A stretch of 64,000 nucleotides of DNA, from NCBI GenBank assembly GCA_018806915.1, contig JAGKQI010000023.1:1-64000 (forward strand), given 5' to 3'. A program made the translations under genes and the position numbers. How positions within the stretch are numbered: the stretch's first letter is position 1; each line of letters starts with the position of its first letter. The stretch is from Phytophthora colocasiae. Lineage: Eukaryota; Oomycota; Peronosporomycetes; Peronosporales; Peronosporaceae. Below, piece after piece: positions 11,261 to 22,510 of this stretch. Under the pieces are notes generated by a model. That model was given only the letters and a program-made list of their open reading frames with translations, was not told the origin of the DNA and ran no database searches.

Positions 11261-11605
11261 GAGATCTGAAGCTGGATGCAGCTGGCGATTATTACGATGG
11301 ACCGTCGGGGCCTACACGTTCGGCAGTTGCTTACGCGGATTCCCCGCTGGGCATGTTCTTTTACTTTCTACCCAAGGCGATGTGGAAGCGAATAGCAGAC
11401 GAATCCAATCGCTACAGAGAACAAAACATCTCCTTGTTAGCTGCATCCCGCAGTGACAAGCTGCTCAAGCGTCAAGAGAAGGACCCACGCATTAGGGTAC
11501 CCAGCCTGGAGGAAATTGAAAAGAGCTTGCGAAAATTCAAGGCAATTAAAGCGCAAGAAATTGTGCATGTTATTGCGCTGTTATTTGCCCGAGCGTTAGC
11601 TCCCA

Positions 11606-13497
11606 TGTCGCGAAGTCGGTGCAACTTTTACCGCGGTGCAGGGGCGTACAGTGAACCTGGAAGTGTGACTACCGGTAATGATACCAGAGTCGCACAGCAA
11701 GGTGGGCGTGTGTTACCTTGTGCTGTCCTCGTAGGTTCGTTGTCTTGGTAATGAGACCCTCGCCGGGGTCGTGAGTGTTGCTGAGAGTGAGGGTTCCTTG
11801 CGTAGACCGTCGGATGTCCTTCTGGTCCTCACAGGAGCGCGCTTGGGAGTCGAACGTTTTCCGGTGAACACTTGTGTACACCAGAGATTTCTGAAAACCA
11901 AAGAGAAATTAATACAAAGGGAAGTCCTGTTACTAGACTTCCGAGATAACCGCAATATAGAGTTCCGATATACAAATATGTAGCTGCTCTTATTCTTTCC
12001 TGGCCCTCGAGCAGTGGGCTAGTTCTCCAGGTCAACTAGGGAAATGTTCACCAGACACCTGGTCTGTCTGGTTTTCCCGTAACTTTCGCGCACCACCCTC
12101 TAATATATAGAGGGAAAATAAACCAATACACTATCAGTTATATAACAGTCTACCGAGCGTCTTGAGAGCGACTGTCTAGCTCCCAAAACCTGTCCAAACG
12201 TACAATATGAAATGGGCTACCGTTAGAGACAAGACAAACGACCCAACTAGTAAATGGAATAGGTGGGTCCTCTCAGGTCTCTACGTTACGCTGATCTCCA
12301 CCTAACGGGGCTTGATAGGTGAGAGATCACACGACTCAAAGCTTTGTCGTGGCCTTACACTTTCCAAAGAACCGAAGAATCGACCTTGGGGTTATAACGC
12401 AATTTGAACTCGTTACTATAAGGCAAATTGAACTCTGGTTAAACTATCTCGTATCTCTCTGTCTTCTATCTTCCATATTCTCATATACACTTGGTCTCAG
12501 TATAACTCAGGAATCTTCACTTGGGATCACTATGGTAGTCGATGCTGCAGATCTTGTTGAGTCGACACTTAATGATGTCATTACAGGGATGAGCAGGTTG
12601 CGTTTCACTTGATTGCGTGAGGTCGTGTTGGGTACACTTGGTTTCAGTATGGGGTGGACTTCAAAGTGTCAGAGTCTGGTATCCTGTTCATCAGGGTCTG
12701 GAATCATGTGCGTCGGAGACATGTTCATCAGAACCATGTACTCCGGAATCATGTACATCAGAGTCGTAATACCAGAGTCGTGATACTTGGGTCTGATCAT
12801 CGGAGTCTTGTACGTCGGAGTCTGTTCATCGGAAACTGGTGATGTCTGGAATATTGCTTGTATATAAGCCGGACACATCAGACTTGTTCACCAGAATCAT
12901 GTTCGTCAGACTCATGTACGTCGGACTTCATGTACGTCGGACATCATGTACGTCGGACATCATGTACGTCAGACTTCATGGAGTGATATCAGAGTTTCCA
13001 TGCGTGATACCAGAAATCCATGAGTGTTTTCAGGGTGCGGAGCACGTATGCTACAACGCACGAAGTCCAATTGGGATATGCGTGGGGTGCGCTACGTGCG
13101 GTGCGCGATACTTGGTATCTTGTGGGTATAACTGTATTCCTTGAACCATCATCGTCACACAGGACGGCAACGGGATGAGGTCTCTCAGAGATACATTCTT
13201 CTGAGAAACTTTCTGCCAACCTTTAGGCACTCATCATCGGGGAAAGTCCGGCGATCAGACTGAGTGTTGTTGTCTCTCGGAGTTTGTGCACTTTTCCGAG
13301 GAACACTTCTGATCTCTTGGGCCCCTTTGCAGTACAGGTGAAGGTTAATATATATATTTCTTCCACAGATCCATCATTGTCGCACGGGACATAACCTCGT
13401 CCCACATCTCCCTTTCTCCCACAACCCAGTGTACATCCAATCACATCACAGCGTAACGTCCATATCCACTCGAAAAATCGTAATTAGCAACGTGTCA
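11606..13497 (-). repeat. Outer-element LTR, left copy (3' LTR in pol direction)
   Basis: 1,892 bp. On the plus strand it starts TGTCGCGAAG and ends CAACGTGTCA, i.e. TGACACGTTG...CTTCGCGACA in pol direction. It contains a minisatellite of CATGTACGTCGGA-type units (about 12905-12985), whose copy number differs among the three LTR copies. It has a TATATAA word at 12861 on the plus strand, upstream of the antisense gene. Small private differences from the other copies include GTGAGTGTTG instead of GTGAGAGTGTTG. Confidence 0.95.
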
Positions 13498-13511
13498 ACC
13501 GCCCCTCCTGG
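13498..13511 (-). promoter_or_regulatory. Polypurine tract of the outer element
   Basis: Read on the minus strand this is CCAGGAGGGGCGGT directly against the LTR start TGACACG. A purine run at this place primes plus-strand cDNA in LTR elements and fixes pol direction as minus. The identical tract lies beside the second LTR copy at 32313. Confidence 0.75.
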
Positions 13512-13552
13512 TCATAATTCGTCAGTGCGGAACTTTCTCCAAACTGAGCATC

Positions 13553-14374
13553 ATGGCCAGGATAGTACGTCAGAAGTCCCGTGAACATAGTGTAGCTGTG
13601 ACGCTCTCAAAACTTCCGGGATTTCAGAGTCTCTGGTGTCCTGTCGCTCAGTGTGATTCCATCAGACTCAGAAATAGCCAACTGTCGTATCCCACAAACG
13701 GCCACATCCCGATTTCCTTTCTGACACACAAGTCAGAAGAAGATCCAGCAACCATGGGCTCTCCACCGGCTTCTACTACTGACAACGCCTCGGGCACTGG
13801 GCCTGCTTCGGCATCCGTAGCGTCGCGAGGTGGTGGTGACGGTGCTCCCGCATCACCTGGTGGCAGCTCAAGCGCCCCAGCCTCACAGTCGAGCGCGTCC
13901 GCCGCTCCGAAGCAGGGCGTCGATGTCGCTGACAGCGATGAGCACGTGAACATGCCGGATACTTCTGCGGCCTCTGTTCCTACGAGTCCTTCTTCTGGCG
14001 TCGCAGTTTCGTTCCCCAGAGGGCCACATATTCTCTCTACCACCGAGGTGGATGATCTGTTTGGGCCCGGACAACAACCGTTGAACGAAGAGAAGTCCGA
14101 CGTCCCTTCCAACTGGGTGGACCCCGAGCCAACGCCTGAAGGACGGCCATTCTTGGTTGGCGTTCCGGCGCTCGCTGAAGACTTTCGTGTGGGAAACCAC
14201 ATAGCGAACATCTACGGGGGACCAGGCGTTCTGGTGGGCCTCGAGGGCTTTACGCCGGCCGACATCTCGGAGCTTGAGCGCGTGATTCCTGACTTCACTG
14301 AAGGTCAGATGCTCGTTCCACATGTAGACAGCCGTAACGGCATGAGTCTTGAACACACACATGGGGTCCGTTGA
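13553..14374 (+). CDS. Antisense gene of the outer element, N-terminal frame, copy 1
   Basis: 273 codons from the first ATG after the LTR and polypurine tract, on the strand opposite to gag-pol. The product is low-complexity in its middle, rich in Ala, Ser, Pro and Gly (about residues 65-145), then more ordered (FPRGPHILSTTEVDDLFGP, later TPADISELERVIPDFTEGQ). No signal peptide or known domain recognised. It overlaps the next frame by 26 nt (+1 shift). The same overlap is present in the second copy at 32368, so it predates the duplication and may be frameshifted or spliced rather than a recent error. Function unknown; possibly an extra structural or regulatory protein. Confidence 0.6.
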   Translation: MARIVRQKSREHSVAVTLSKLPGFQSLWCPVAQCDSIRLRNSQLSYPTNGHIPISFLTHKSEEDPATMGSPPASTTDNASGTGPASASVASRGGGDGAPASPGGSSSAPASQSSASAAPKQGVDVADSDEHVNMPDTSAASVPTSPSSGVAVSFPRGPHILSTTEVDDLFGPGQQPLNEEKSDVPSNWVDPEPTPEGRPFLVGVPALAEDFRVGNHIANIYGGPGVLVGLEGFTPADISELERVIPDFTEGQMLVPHVDSRNGMSLEHTHGVR

Positions 14375-16434
14375 CGTCCTCCGGGAATTGGCAGCAATCC
14401 TCCTGCACCTCCCTCATCAGCGTCTCGCTGAGCGGGTGTACAAGACGGGTTATCTGAAGCAGATGGCTGGCGCGCACCGTCGGCTTCGACTCCAAGTAGA
14501 GTCCCAGGGCGGTGCATCTCTGGTGGACACGGCCGCTATCCAGAACGAGTCCGAAGATCTCAAGCGTCAGTGGGTCTTCAACTGCCAGTATTGGCGTCAT
14601 GAAGTGCTGGACGCCCGGCGTACTGCCAGTGAGGTCGAAGATCGTGTGAATGCGGAGTCCAAGAGTCTCGCGTCGCACTATCAGGACCAGATAGATGCCC
14701 TGGAGGCCGAGAAGTCGGCCTTGGAAGAACGCCTGGAGGACTCTCGAGCGGAGGTCCGGTTGCTGGAAACTCGCCCCACGACCATAGCCACAGACTCCTG
14801 GGGTTTTCTGGAGTACCTGTTTGAACACGGGGAGTTGAACGGCAGTTGGGTACGTCTTCGGGAGCTTCTGGTGAACTTCCAAGAGGGGAAGGCGCCGCCT
14901 GGAGACTGGGACACCATCATCAACGTGACTGCGATGGATCAGCGCAAGGCGGAAATCCCTGACTTCTCCAAGCGTCTGGCTAAACATCGGTCCGACCAAG
15001 CAGCAGCGGCCAATAAATCGACCAAAGTGCTGGATCTGACGGGTGCTGGCAGTGGTGTGACGGTCTCCGGTGGGCATGCTGGCAGCTCCGAGAAGTCAGG
15101 CACTCGCCCGGTGAACAAGTCTAGGTCGCCTACCAGGTCAACCAAATCTTCCGGTTCTCCGCCACCCAAGCCTACCAGACCTTCTGGGAAACATCGGGTT
15201 CGTGTTCCTCAGGATCGCCCCAAGAACTATACGCCGGGCATCGATTCGGTGCGTCCGGCGAACGCCAAGTCTCCGGTGTCCAAGGACGCAGTTCACACTA
15301 TGTTACCGGCTGGAGTCGTCTGGGAAGAAGTTCGTCCAGACTTGCGCTTGGCTCTTCTCGCCGGCATTTCTTACGAGACAGCGATGAAGTGGCTGCGCAC
15401 TGACAAGCCTGCCCACAGCCTGTTCACGGGGCGCCCCTTGGTACAAATGCTAGTGAGCATGATGTACTGGCGCAAGCTGAATCAGACCCCGTGGACTTCG
15501 TACGTCCCAGAGACGTATTACAAGATGGCTGAGGAGGAACTGCGCCGTCTTCAGAAGAACGATGTGGAGCCACCGGTCTGGGAGACACTGGACGCTCACG
15601 TCCCGTATCCTATCAGTGAGCCTGAGTCCACAGAGGATTACCCTCAGAAGGACCCGGACTTCAAGGAGTCTGGTGAACAAGAATCTGTATCCAGCGACAG
15701 TGATCTGACGACGAAAAGTCAAGTGGCAACAGCGATGACTCTGACGACGATGAGTCTGACGGTCATTCGCATGCCGGTAACAAGCGTCCGCGAGACTACG
15801 AGTCCAGCGATTCAGACGACTCGGGTCCGATAATCCCCACCAAGAAATCCAAGCGGGGTAGTGTACACGAGACATCCCGATCCAAGTCAGGCAGTCAGAA
15901 GTCCGGTGGCACTTCCACGTCAAGTCCCAAAAGCAAGAAGTCCGGTGGTTCGCCCAAGTCGAGCTCCAAGGACAAGAAGTCTCAAGACTCCAAGTCGCCT
16001 AAGAGTTCTTCGGGCAAGCGACCTTCTGGTAAACTCCGGAAGTCAAGTCTGGTATCCAAGTCGTACAAGTCGCTGATGCCAAAGGCATTGCTGACGGTTG
16101 AGGCCCCGGACACACATTGTTCATCGTGGCTGTACTACGGCATCCTGGTCCAGCCGACAAGTGACACCAAGACGTCCATCGGGCAGACTCCAGGGTTCCC
16201 AGACTTCGAGCCCCACAGACACAGTCTGGCACGCCTCAAGAAACGCTGGAACTCCAAGAAGTACCAAGCTTTGCTGGACGAAGTGCCAGCTCCCTGGGAG
16301 GTCATGTACCAGAACCGCCGGACCGAGCTATATTTTCACCGGCGTGACGATCTCTGTCCCTTGGTTCAGGCGGACATCGAAGAACTCGCGTCTCTCATGA
16401 ACAAGCACGCTCAAGCGTTGTGGGAACGCACTGA
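14349..16434 (+). pseudogene. Antisense gene of the outer element, main frame, copy 1 (truncated)
   Basis: Continues the preceding frame: a helical start (LRELAAILLHLPHQRL), a coiled coil around residues 100-140 (DQIDALEAEKSALEERLED), a WGFLEYLFEHGELNGSW segment and Ser/Lys/Pro-rich linkers. Next comes a globular stretch with MLPAGVVWEEVRPDLRLALL, and an acidic Ser/Asp tract. A single-base loss near 15694 (GTGATCTG versus GTGAATCTG in the other copy) breaks the frame. Sequence continues in another frame from about 16076 with the C-terminal domain (LYFHRRDD...QALWERT). It ends at 16434, where LTR copy b starts. The unbroken version is split between 33164-33963 and 37994-39768. No function known; the C-terminal domain is shared with the inner element's antisense gene. 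Confidence 0.7.
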
Positions 16435-17946
16435 TGTCGCGAAGTCGGTGCAACTTTTACCGCGGGACCTGGAAGTGTGACTACCGGTAATGATACCAGA
16501 GTCGCACAGCAAGGTGGGCGTGTGTTACCTTGTGCTGTCCTCGTAGGTTCGTTGTCTTGGTAATGAGACCCTCGCCGGGGTCGTGAGAGTGTTGCTGAGA
16601 GTGAGGGTTCCTTGCGTAGACCGTCGGATGTCCTTCTGGTCCTCACAGGAGCGCGCTTGGGAGTCGAACGTTTTCCGGTGAACACTTGTGTACACCAGAG
16701 ATTTCTGAAAACAAAAGAGAAATTAATACAAAGGGAAGTCCTGTTACTAGACTTCCGAGATAACCGCAATATAGAGTTCCGATATACAAATATGTAGCTG
16801 CTCTTATTCTTTCCTGGCCCTCGAGCAGTGGGCTAGTTCTCCAGGTCAACTAGGGAAATGTTCACCAGACACCTGGTCTGTCTGGTTTTCCCGTAACTTT
16901 CGCGCACCACCCTCTAATATATAGAGGGAAAATAAACCAATACACTATCAGTTATATAACAGTCTACCGAGCGTCTTGAGAGCGACTGTCTAGCTCCCAA
17001 AACCTGTCCAAACGTACAATATGAAATGGGCTACCGTTAGAGACAAGACAAACGACCCAACTAGTAAATGGAATAGGTGGGTCCTCTCAGGTCTCTACGT
17101 TACGCTGATCTCCACCTAACGGGGCTTGATAGGTGAGAGATCACACGACTCAAAGCTTTGTCGTGGCCTTACACTTTCCAAAGAACCGAAGAATCGACCT
17201 TGGGGTTATAACGCAATTTGAACTCGTTACTATAAGGCAAATTGAACTCTGGTTAAACTATCTCGTATCTCTCTGTCTTCTATCTTCCATATTCTCATAT
17301 ACACTTGGTCTCAGTATAACTCAGGAATCTTCACTTGGGATCACTATGGTAGTCGATGCTGCAGATCTTGTTGAGTCGACACTTAATGATGTCATTACAG
17401 GGATGAGCAGGTTGCGTTTCACTTGATTGCGTGAGGTCGTGTTGGGTACACTTGGTTTCAGTATGGGGTGGACTTCAAAGTGTCAGAGTCTGGTATCCTG
17501 TTCATCAGGGTCTGGAATCATGTGCGTCGGAGACATGTTCATCAGAACCATGTACTCCGGAATCATGTACATCAGAGTCGTAATACCAGAGTCGTGATAC
17601 TTGGGTCTGATCATCGGAGTCTTGTACGTCGGAGTCTGTTCATCGGAAACTGGTGATGTCTGGAATATTGCTTGTATATAAGCCGGACACATCAGACTTG
17701 TTCACCAGAATCATGTTCGTCAGACTCATGTACGTCGGACTTCATGTACGTCGGACTTCATGTACGTCGGACATCATGTACGTCAGACTTCATGGAGTGA
17801 TATCAGAGTTTCCATGCGTGATACCAGAAATCCATGAGTGTTTTCAGGGTGCGGAGCACGTATGCTACAACGCACGAAGTCCAATTGGGATATGCGCGGG
17901 GTGCGCTACGTGCGGTGCGCGATACTTGGTATCTTGTGGGTATAAC
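16435..17946 (-). repeat. Outer-element LTR copy b, first part
   Basis: Starts TGTCGCGAAG directly after the truncated antisense gene. It lacks about 20 bp near its start that copies a and c have (ACCGCGGTGCAGGGG...). It is interrupted at 17946 by the inner gypsy element and resumes at 31948-32312, where it ends ...CAACGTGTCA. No matching target duplication at its left edge, which fits an internal recombination product. Confidence 0.9.
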
Positions 17947-19461
17947 TGTGGTGGAGCGGATCTGGCCAAAATCTTGTCGAGGCAGGTCTCGATCACCCAC
18001 TTGCGCCCTGACACCGACTAACGGAGGGGGTCCCCCGATGATACGTGATCTTGCTGCGTGTAGTGTTCACTTTGTGTACCCGTCGGTAGGCGGGTTACGC
18101 TCTTCCAGGTGACTTCTGAAGATGTCTTGGGACGAGAAGAATGTCTTGGGTGACGCAGGGGTGGTGAGATAGCGTGGGAATGCTTCACTCTACCTCGGAG
18201 GGGTTGATCCGGGTCACAGGCGAGTTCTCGAGCCTTGATCCGGTCGCCTGGTCTTCGATCCAGGTCTTCCAAAGGTCCAATGTTGGGGATCTGGTCCCTT
18301 CCTTTACGATGCTTGCCGCTTCCTATAGCGGGGGTCTTGATGGGTTGAGAGTCGACGGGATCGTCCAGCCAAGCAGCCAATTCCTTCCGATCCGTAATAA
18401 GCACTTAAAGGATAGATCACTAGATAGGGTAAAAACTGGCCAATGTATTATCCAGAATTAACCTCTATGCTAGATTTCTTCTCCTTACCTTCCTGGTGCT
18501 GGTGGGCCAATGTAATTCCCGGTTCCAGTCTTGGACGAAGGCACTTGTGAGGTCCAGAGCAAATTCGATTCTGTTTATGGTTATTCCTATGCCTACTAGT
18601 CCCATCCTCATCTGCTATCCTACGATCACCTGACACCCGGCTACACAGCTGCTCTTCCGATCTTCGATCTCGATCCCCCCTAACCCTTGATCGCGATCTC
18701 GATCATCGATCTCGGTCATCGATCTCGATCATCGATCTCGATCATCGATCTCGGTCATCGATCTCGGTCATCGATCTTGATCATCGATCTCGAACTTGAT
18801 GTGCGATCTTGACCAGCAGTCTTGATCGGCTATCCTGAACAACGACCTTGATCAGAAATCTTCTCGCTTGATCTAGTATCCCCGTGTTGTCGATAGTCAA
18901 GATCGTGATCTTCCTGAACTTGAACATCGCTCCCTCGTGCGACCGATGCTGCCGCCATTGTTCCGGACTGGAAATCTCCTCTCGGCATGATCCCTGCATG
19001 GCTGCCTCCTCGGGCACTCCTTGAATCTCCTTCGGCTTAACACAGTGTGTAACGTCACTGATCTTGTGCGATTCACGCTGATCGCTGGATATCGGCTCCT
19101 TTCTCGGCGGCATCTCACGATCAGGTCGTTATCGATCCACAGCAGATCGTGCCTGTCCCGATCGTGCCTGCCCCGATCTGCCGCCGCTTTGGCCCCCTTC
19201 TCCCTGGTGCTGAGCCACTACGTGAGACCTTACGGTGGGGTTCTCTGATCGCTTAGTCCCACTCGATCAAGACGCCGTCCATCATCCACTCGCGGAGAGA
19301 TCAAGACGATTATCGACCCGGGTCCATTCGTTAGCCGTCGTTCGCGCAATCTGGGGTCATCTACCGGTATCTTGCTACGCCAGTGGCCCCTGTCGCTTGA
19401 TCCGACTCTCTCCGGGCCTGACGTTGCCTTTTCTCGGATTTCTTATTCGCGCTTCACCACA
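17947..19461 (-). repeat. Inner-element left LTR (3' LTR in pol direction)
   Basis: 1,515 bp, TGTGGTGGAG...CTTCACCACA. Contains seven units of a 13-bp minisatellite (CATCGATCTCGGT type, 18704-18794); the right LTR has nine units. Its first 60 bases match the truncated LTR at 7603 better than its own partner. Confidence 0.93.
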
Positions 19462-19474
19462 TCCGCCCCCAGCC
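19462..19474 (-). promoter_or_regulatory. Polypurine tract of the inner element
   Basis: On the minus strand the sequence is GGCTGGGGGCGGA directly before the LTR start TGTGGTG. Position and composition fit a polypurine tract and match the arrangement in the outer element. Confidence 0.75.
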
Positions 19475-19586
19475 TGCAAGTTGGTCCGTCTCGGTCCACT
19501 TCAGGTCTCATTCTCCAATCTTCTGTCCAAGGCACAAGTAACCCAACAGTACCTCGACCACCATCACCCGACTTTCTCCGGCCTCC

Positions 19587-22319
19587 ATGAGTCAACAAGG
19601 AAGTGATCCTGGGAGCGACTACCTGCCTACACCTCCCGACTCCCCAAGATCTCCTGATGGTCCGCCATCTCCCCACTCCGACATCTCGCGACGTTCGTCG
19701 GGTCCGGCTCCAGACCCAGCGCGCCCGTTTCCATCCGACGAGACTGGGCCCTTGCCGGGCGACCCAGGGCGGGATCGCCTGGTGCACGAACGTGATCAGT
19801 TGAGTCGTGACGTCATGGAGCTTCGGGCTCATGTTGACGGAGCGGTTCCGGGCGGATCAACAGGACGAGATCGCACGCCTGGAGCACGAGATCGCAGCCT
19901 TCGTAGAGGAAGCCTCTGATCTCGACGGATTGCGCGTGCAGATTCACCAGCTCCGATCGGAGCGCGACGAGTTCGCGCGGCGTCTCAACTCTGTCCAGGC
20001 GGACCTAGATCGAGCCACAGAGGACCGGGATCGTTTGACTGACGAGATGGAGCAAGCCACTAACGAGATCCAAGATCTCCAGGCGGAAGCCCGGATCCAT
20101 GCTTGCGATCTGGCTGAGGCGAAGCAAGATTCCGTCACCGCCAAGGCCAGCTACAACCGGATCTCGGCTGATCTCGCGCATCTCCAACTGGATTCCAGCT
20201 CCACGCCTTCGACCGGGGCTCCCACCCGATTGGCTCTGGCTGAGCGAGATCGAGCCTTGGCGACCGCTTCCCTGACCGACACTGCTGCTGAACGCGACCG
20301 GAGCCTCGATCAACTCGCCCATACTAACTCCGAACTGAACCGAGTCACTTCGGAGCGGGATCGCCTACTCGCGGAAAGAGACCAAGCGTTCGCAGATCGC
20401 GACAGAGCACAGACGGATCTCAGCACCGAGCGACAGCGATCCACTCGTCTAGGTACGCATGTAGTCTAGATCCCCCTCCACCTGACCACAATCACTCACA
20501 TTCTGCTTGCCGTAGAGGATGATCTGACCGGTACCCATGCCGAAGTGCAGGAGTTAGAAGCAAGTCTTCAAACATTGCAGGAGAACTACGATCAGGCAGA
20601 AGATGACGTATGGGCGACCACCAACGTCCTGACCGAAATGGTTTCTCGGCTCCGCGCCGCTCAGGATGAACGGGGGGTCAAACGCGCTCTCAGCCCGCCC
20701 CCATCTCCCGCTACATCGCCCCCGCACAAGGCTTCGCGGACGGAGCCTCCTCCGACCGATCACGATGCGGCCACACCCGATGTCCCCGCTAGAGACCAAC
20801 CTGGTGGCCAGACCCAGGCGACCGAGCCCGAAGAGAAGAACGAGGAAGGCCCAGACCTCTTCGATCTGGGTCCTGAACCCGCGATCCCGACTGGGCCGGA
20901 TGCGGAGGAAACAGATCGCACCCAGGCCACCTCGCAAGTGACCGCGGAAGCACTGCCCCCCGAAGAAGGGCGGCTCAAATCGGTCCAAACGCAAACCCGA
21001 TCCGGAGCATGACGATGACGAAGAGGATTCTGGCGCTGGATCCGACGACGCTCTTCGGGCTATGGTACTCCGATCGCTGTCGTGGCACCGTCGGCACGGA
21101 AATCCTCCTCCGGCATCCGATGATCAAGGGGGCCCCGCTCCCCAGACGCCTCCGGCGCAGCCGACACCTCCGGGGGGTGGTTCTCCACAGACCCCGATCA
21201 CTTCTCCTCAGGGATCCCCGATGGGTAGTCCAGCCGGCGGGAGCCCCCCCTGGTGGGGGATCTCCGGGTGGCGGCTCTCCCGGTGGCTCGCCGCGCCCCC
21301 AGCTGAATCCTCCTCTGTTCGCGATCAGCTCGTCCATTCCCGGGTATGCGAACGTCCGGCAGTTCGCGGCTGGTGATGTCTTCCCGTGGGATCCGCTCTT
21401 CGTCGGAACTTTGGCGATCGTTGGTATGATCCTCTCCACACTGTCCAAGAGGTTGCTGCTACCTCCCGGGTTCCTCTACCCGGCGAGATCTCCGGCTAAT
21501 CGACCTCCCCGAGCCGGGGTCGGTTGGTTAGCCAACCTGATCACTGGGCCCAACGTGCGGGCTACCCGACCTTGGGAGGCGCTCCGCAACCGACCGGCCC
21601 CCTTCACCTTCGATCTCGGTCTACATCGTCGTGCTGGAACTCCGCTGGGGCAGATCGCGGATGCTTACGCCGCCTACGAGTCGGATCACCTGCAGGCCTA
21701 CTGGGAATCGACCCATTATCTCGAGATCACGAAGGGGATGTATGAAGCCGATCCTGATCTTCATCGGTACTACCTCGAACGTCGGCAACGGCGTAGCCGC
21801 ACCGGAGAACGTTGGCGGCAGCTGTTGGGGCGACTCCTGCCCATGATGCGTGCGATGTGGGCGGACATTGATCTTCTGCTCGATCCCTACTTCCTGCACT
21901 TCCCCACTATCCGTGATCAGGTACACTGGTATCCCGGATCGGTCTCCCGAATGGCCAACCTGGCTCAACCGACTCTGAACCGACCGGAGCCCACCGATCT
22001 AATCTCTGCGTTGGCTGAATGTGACCAAGAGGACCATTGGCGCAATCATTACCGCGACCGACCGGCAGACCACCCGCCTCGGCAGATCCCACGGCTCGAA
22101 AACAAAAGTTCAATCCGCCTGCTCCGCCTACACGTCCTGGCACTCCTTGATCTCGCGATCCCGGTCAGTCCGAGCGTTATCATCCAAGCCTGGGGTCGAT
22201 CGGCTACATGTTCTTCATCCCGATCCGTAGTGTCACCACGCGATCCCGTATCTTCTTTTCAATTCCACGTAATTTTCCAACTCCAAAGATCCGCGTTCCT
22301 CTCCATACTCGCTCCATAG
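19587..22319 (+). pseudogene. Antisense gene of the inner element, with one intron
   Basis: Starts at ATG 19587 on the strand opposite to gag-pol, 125 bp inside the left LTR. The product begins with a Ser/Pro/Asp-rich segment (about 60 residues), then a long coiled coil (DRLVHERDQL, then ARLEHEIAAFVEEASD, DRLTDEMEQATNEIQDLQ, later RDRLLAERDQAFADRD). After an intron (20453-20515) come more helix, an acidic Pro-rich linker and a Gly/Pro/Ser stretch. The C-terminal globular domain contains LHRRAGTPLGQI and LQAYWESTHYLEITKG, which resembles LYFHRRDD...QALWERTHW of the outer antisense gene. Indels near 19829 and at C-runs near 20956 and 21243 break the frame. It ends about 190 bp before the pol stop, tail to tail. 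Function unknown. Confidence 0.65.
20453..20515 (+). other. Predicted intron in the inner antisense gene
   Basis: 63 bp: GTACGC donor, CCGTAG acceptor, CTGAC branch-like words in between. It contains in-frame stops. Its removal joins RSTRL to EDDLTGTHAEVQELEAS in the same frame and continues the coiled coil. Because it is antisense to the genomic RNA, reverse transcription would not delete it. Confidence 0.65.
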
Positions 22320-22510
22320 TTCCGATCCTCATTTAACATCTTCGAAATCTCCACACCTTCCTTCCAATCACTCCGGTTTCACATGCATATACAAGAAAAA
22401 TATAAAATCTCCACGAAAAATATAAAATCTCCACATCCGATCCAGATAGACATCCAGATCTGCATCCGCGATCTCGGCGTTGTGACCTGGTCACATCGCC
22501 CTCTTCGCGT

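Larger units (their letters stand above)
10337..11605 (+). pseudogene. piggyBac-like transposase gene, 5' half
   Basis: Exon 1 (10338-10449) is open from the LTR junction without a start codon. It encodes a KPAGLSVDFIYVKPG-type stretch ending DYFVG, which spliced exon 2 continues as EMELMYFGRQ. Exon 2 (10509-11192) is a long acidic, Asp/Ser/Glu-rich region, usual before the piggyBac-type DDE domain. Exon 3 (from 11261) encodes GDLKLDAAGDYYDGPSG and a helix-rich part ending ALLFARALAPM, where the retrotransposon block begins. Taking out the insertion and one CCCA copy puts this frame exactly in phase with 47888-48253. The 5' end is lost to LTR 8172-10336. I place it in the DDE_Tnp_1_7 (piggyBac) family from the combined halves; it cannot encode an active enzyme. 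Confidence 0.85.

Noticed and set aside
12319..12612. 97-codon plus-strand frame repeated in all three outer LTRs (also 17133, 46713)
   Set aside because: Identical only because the LTRs are identical. No domain, and the related LTR at 8354 does not keep it.
13648..14211. Long minus-strand frames opposite the outer antisense gene (also 13883-14362, 14295-15077 and their copies at 32463-33892)
   Set aside because: Mirror frames of a GC-rich coding sequence. No motif, and the plus frame has the coiled coil and conserved domain.
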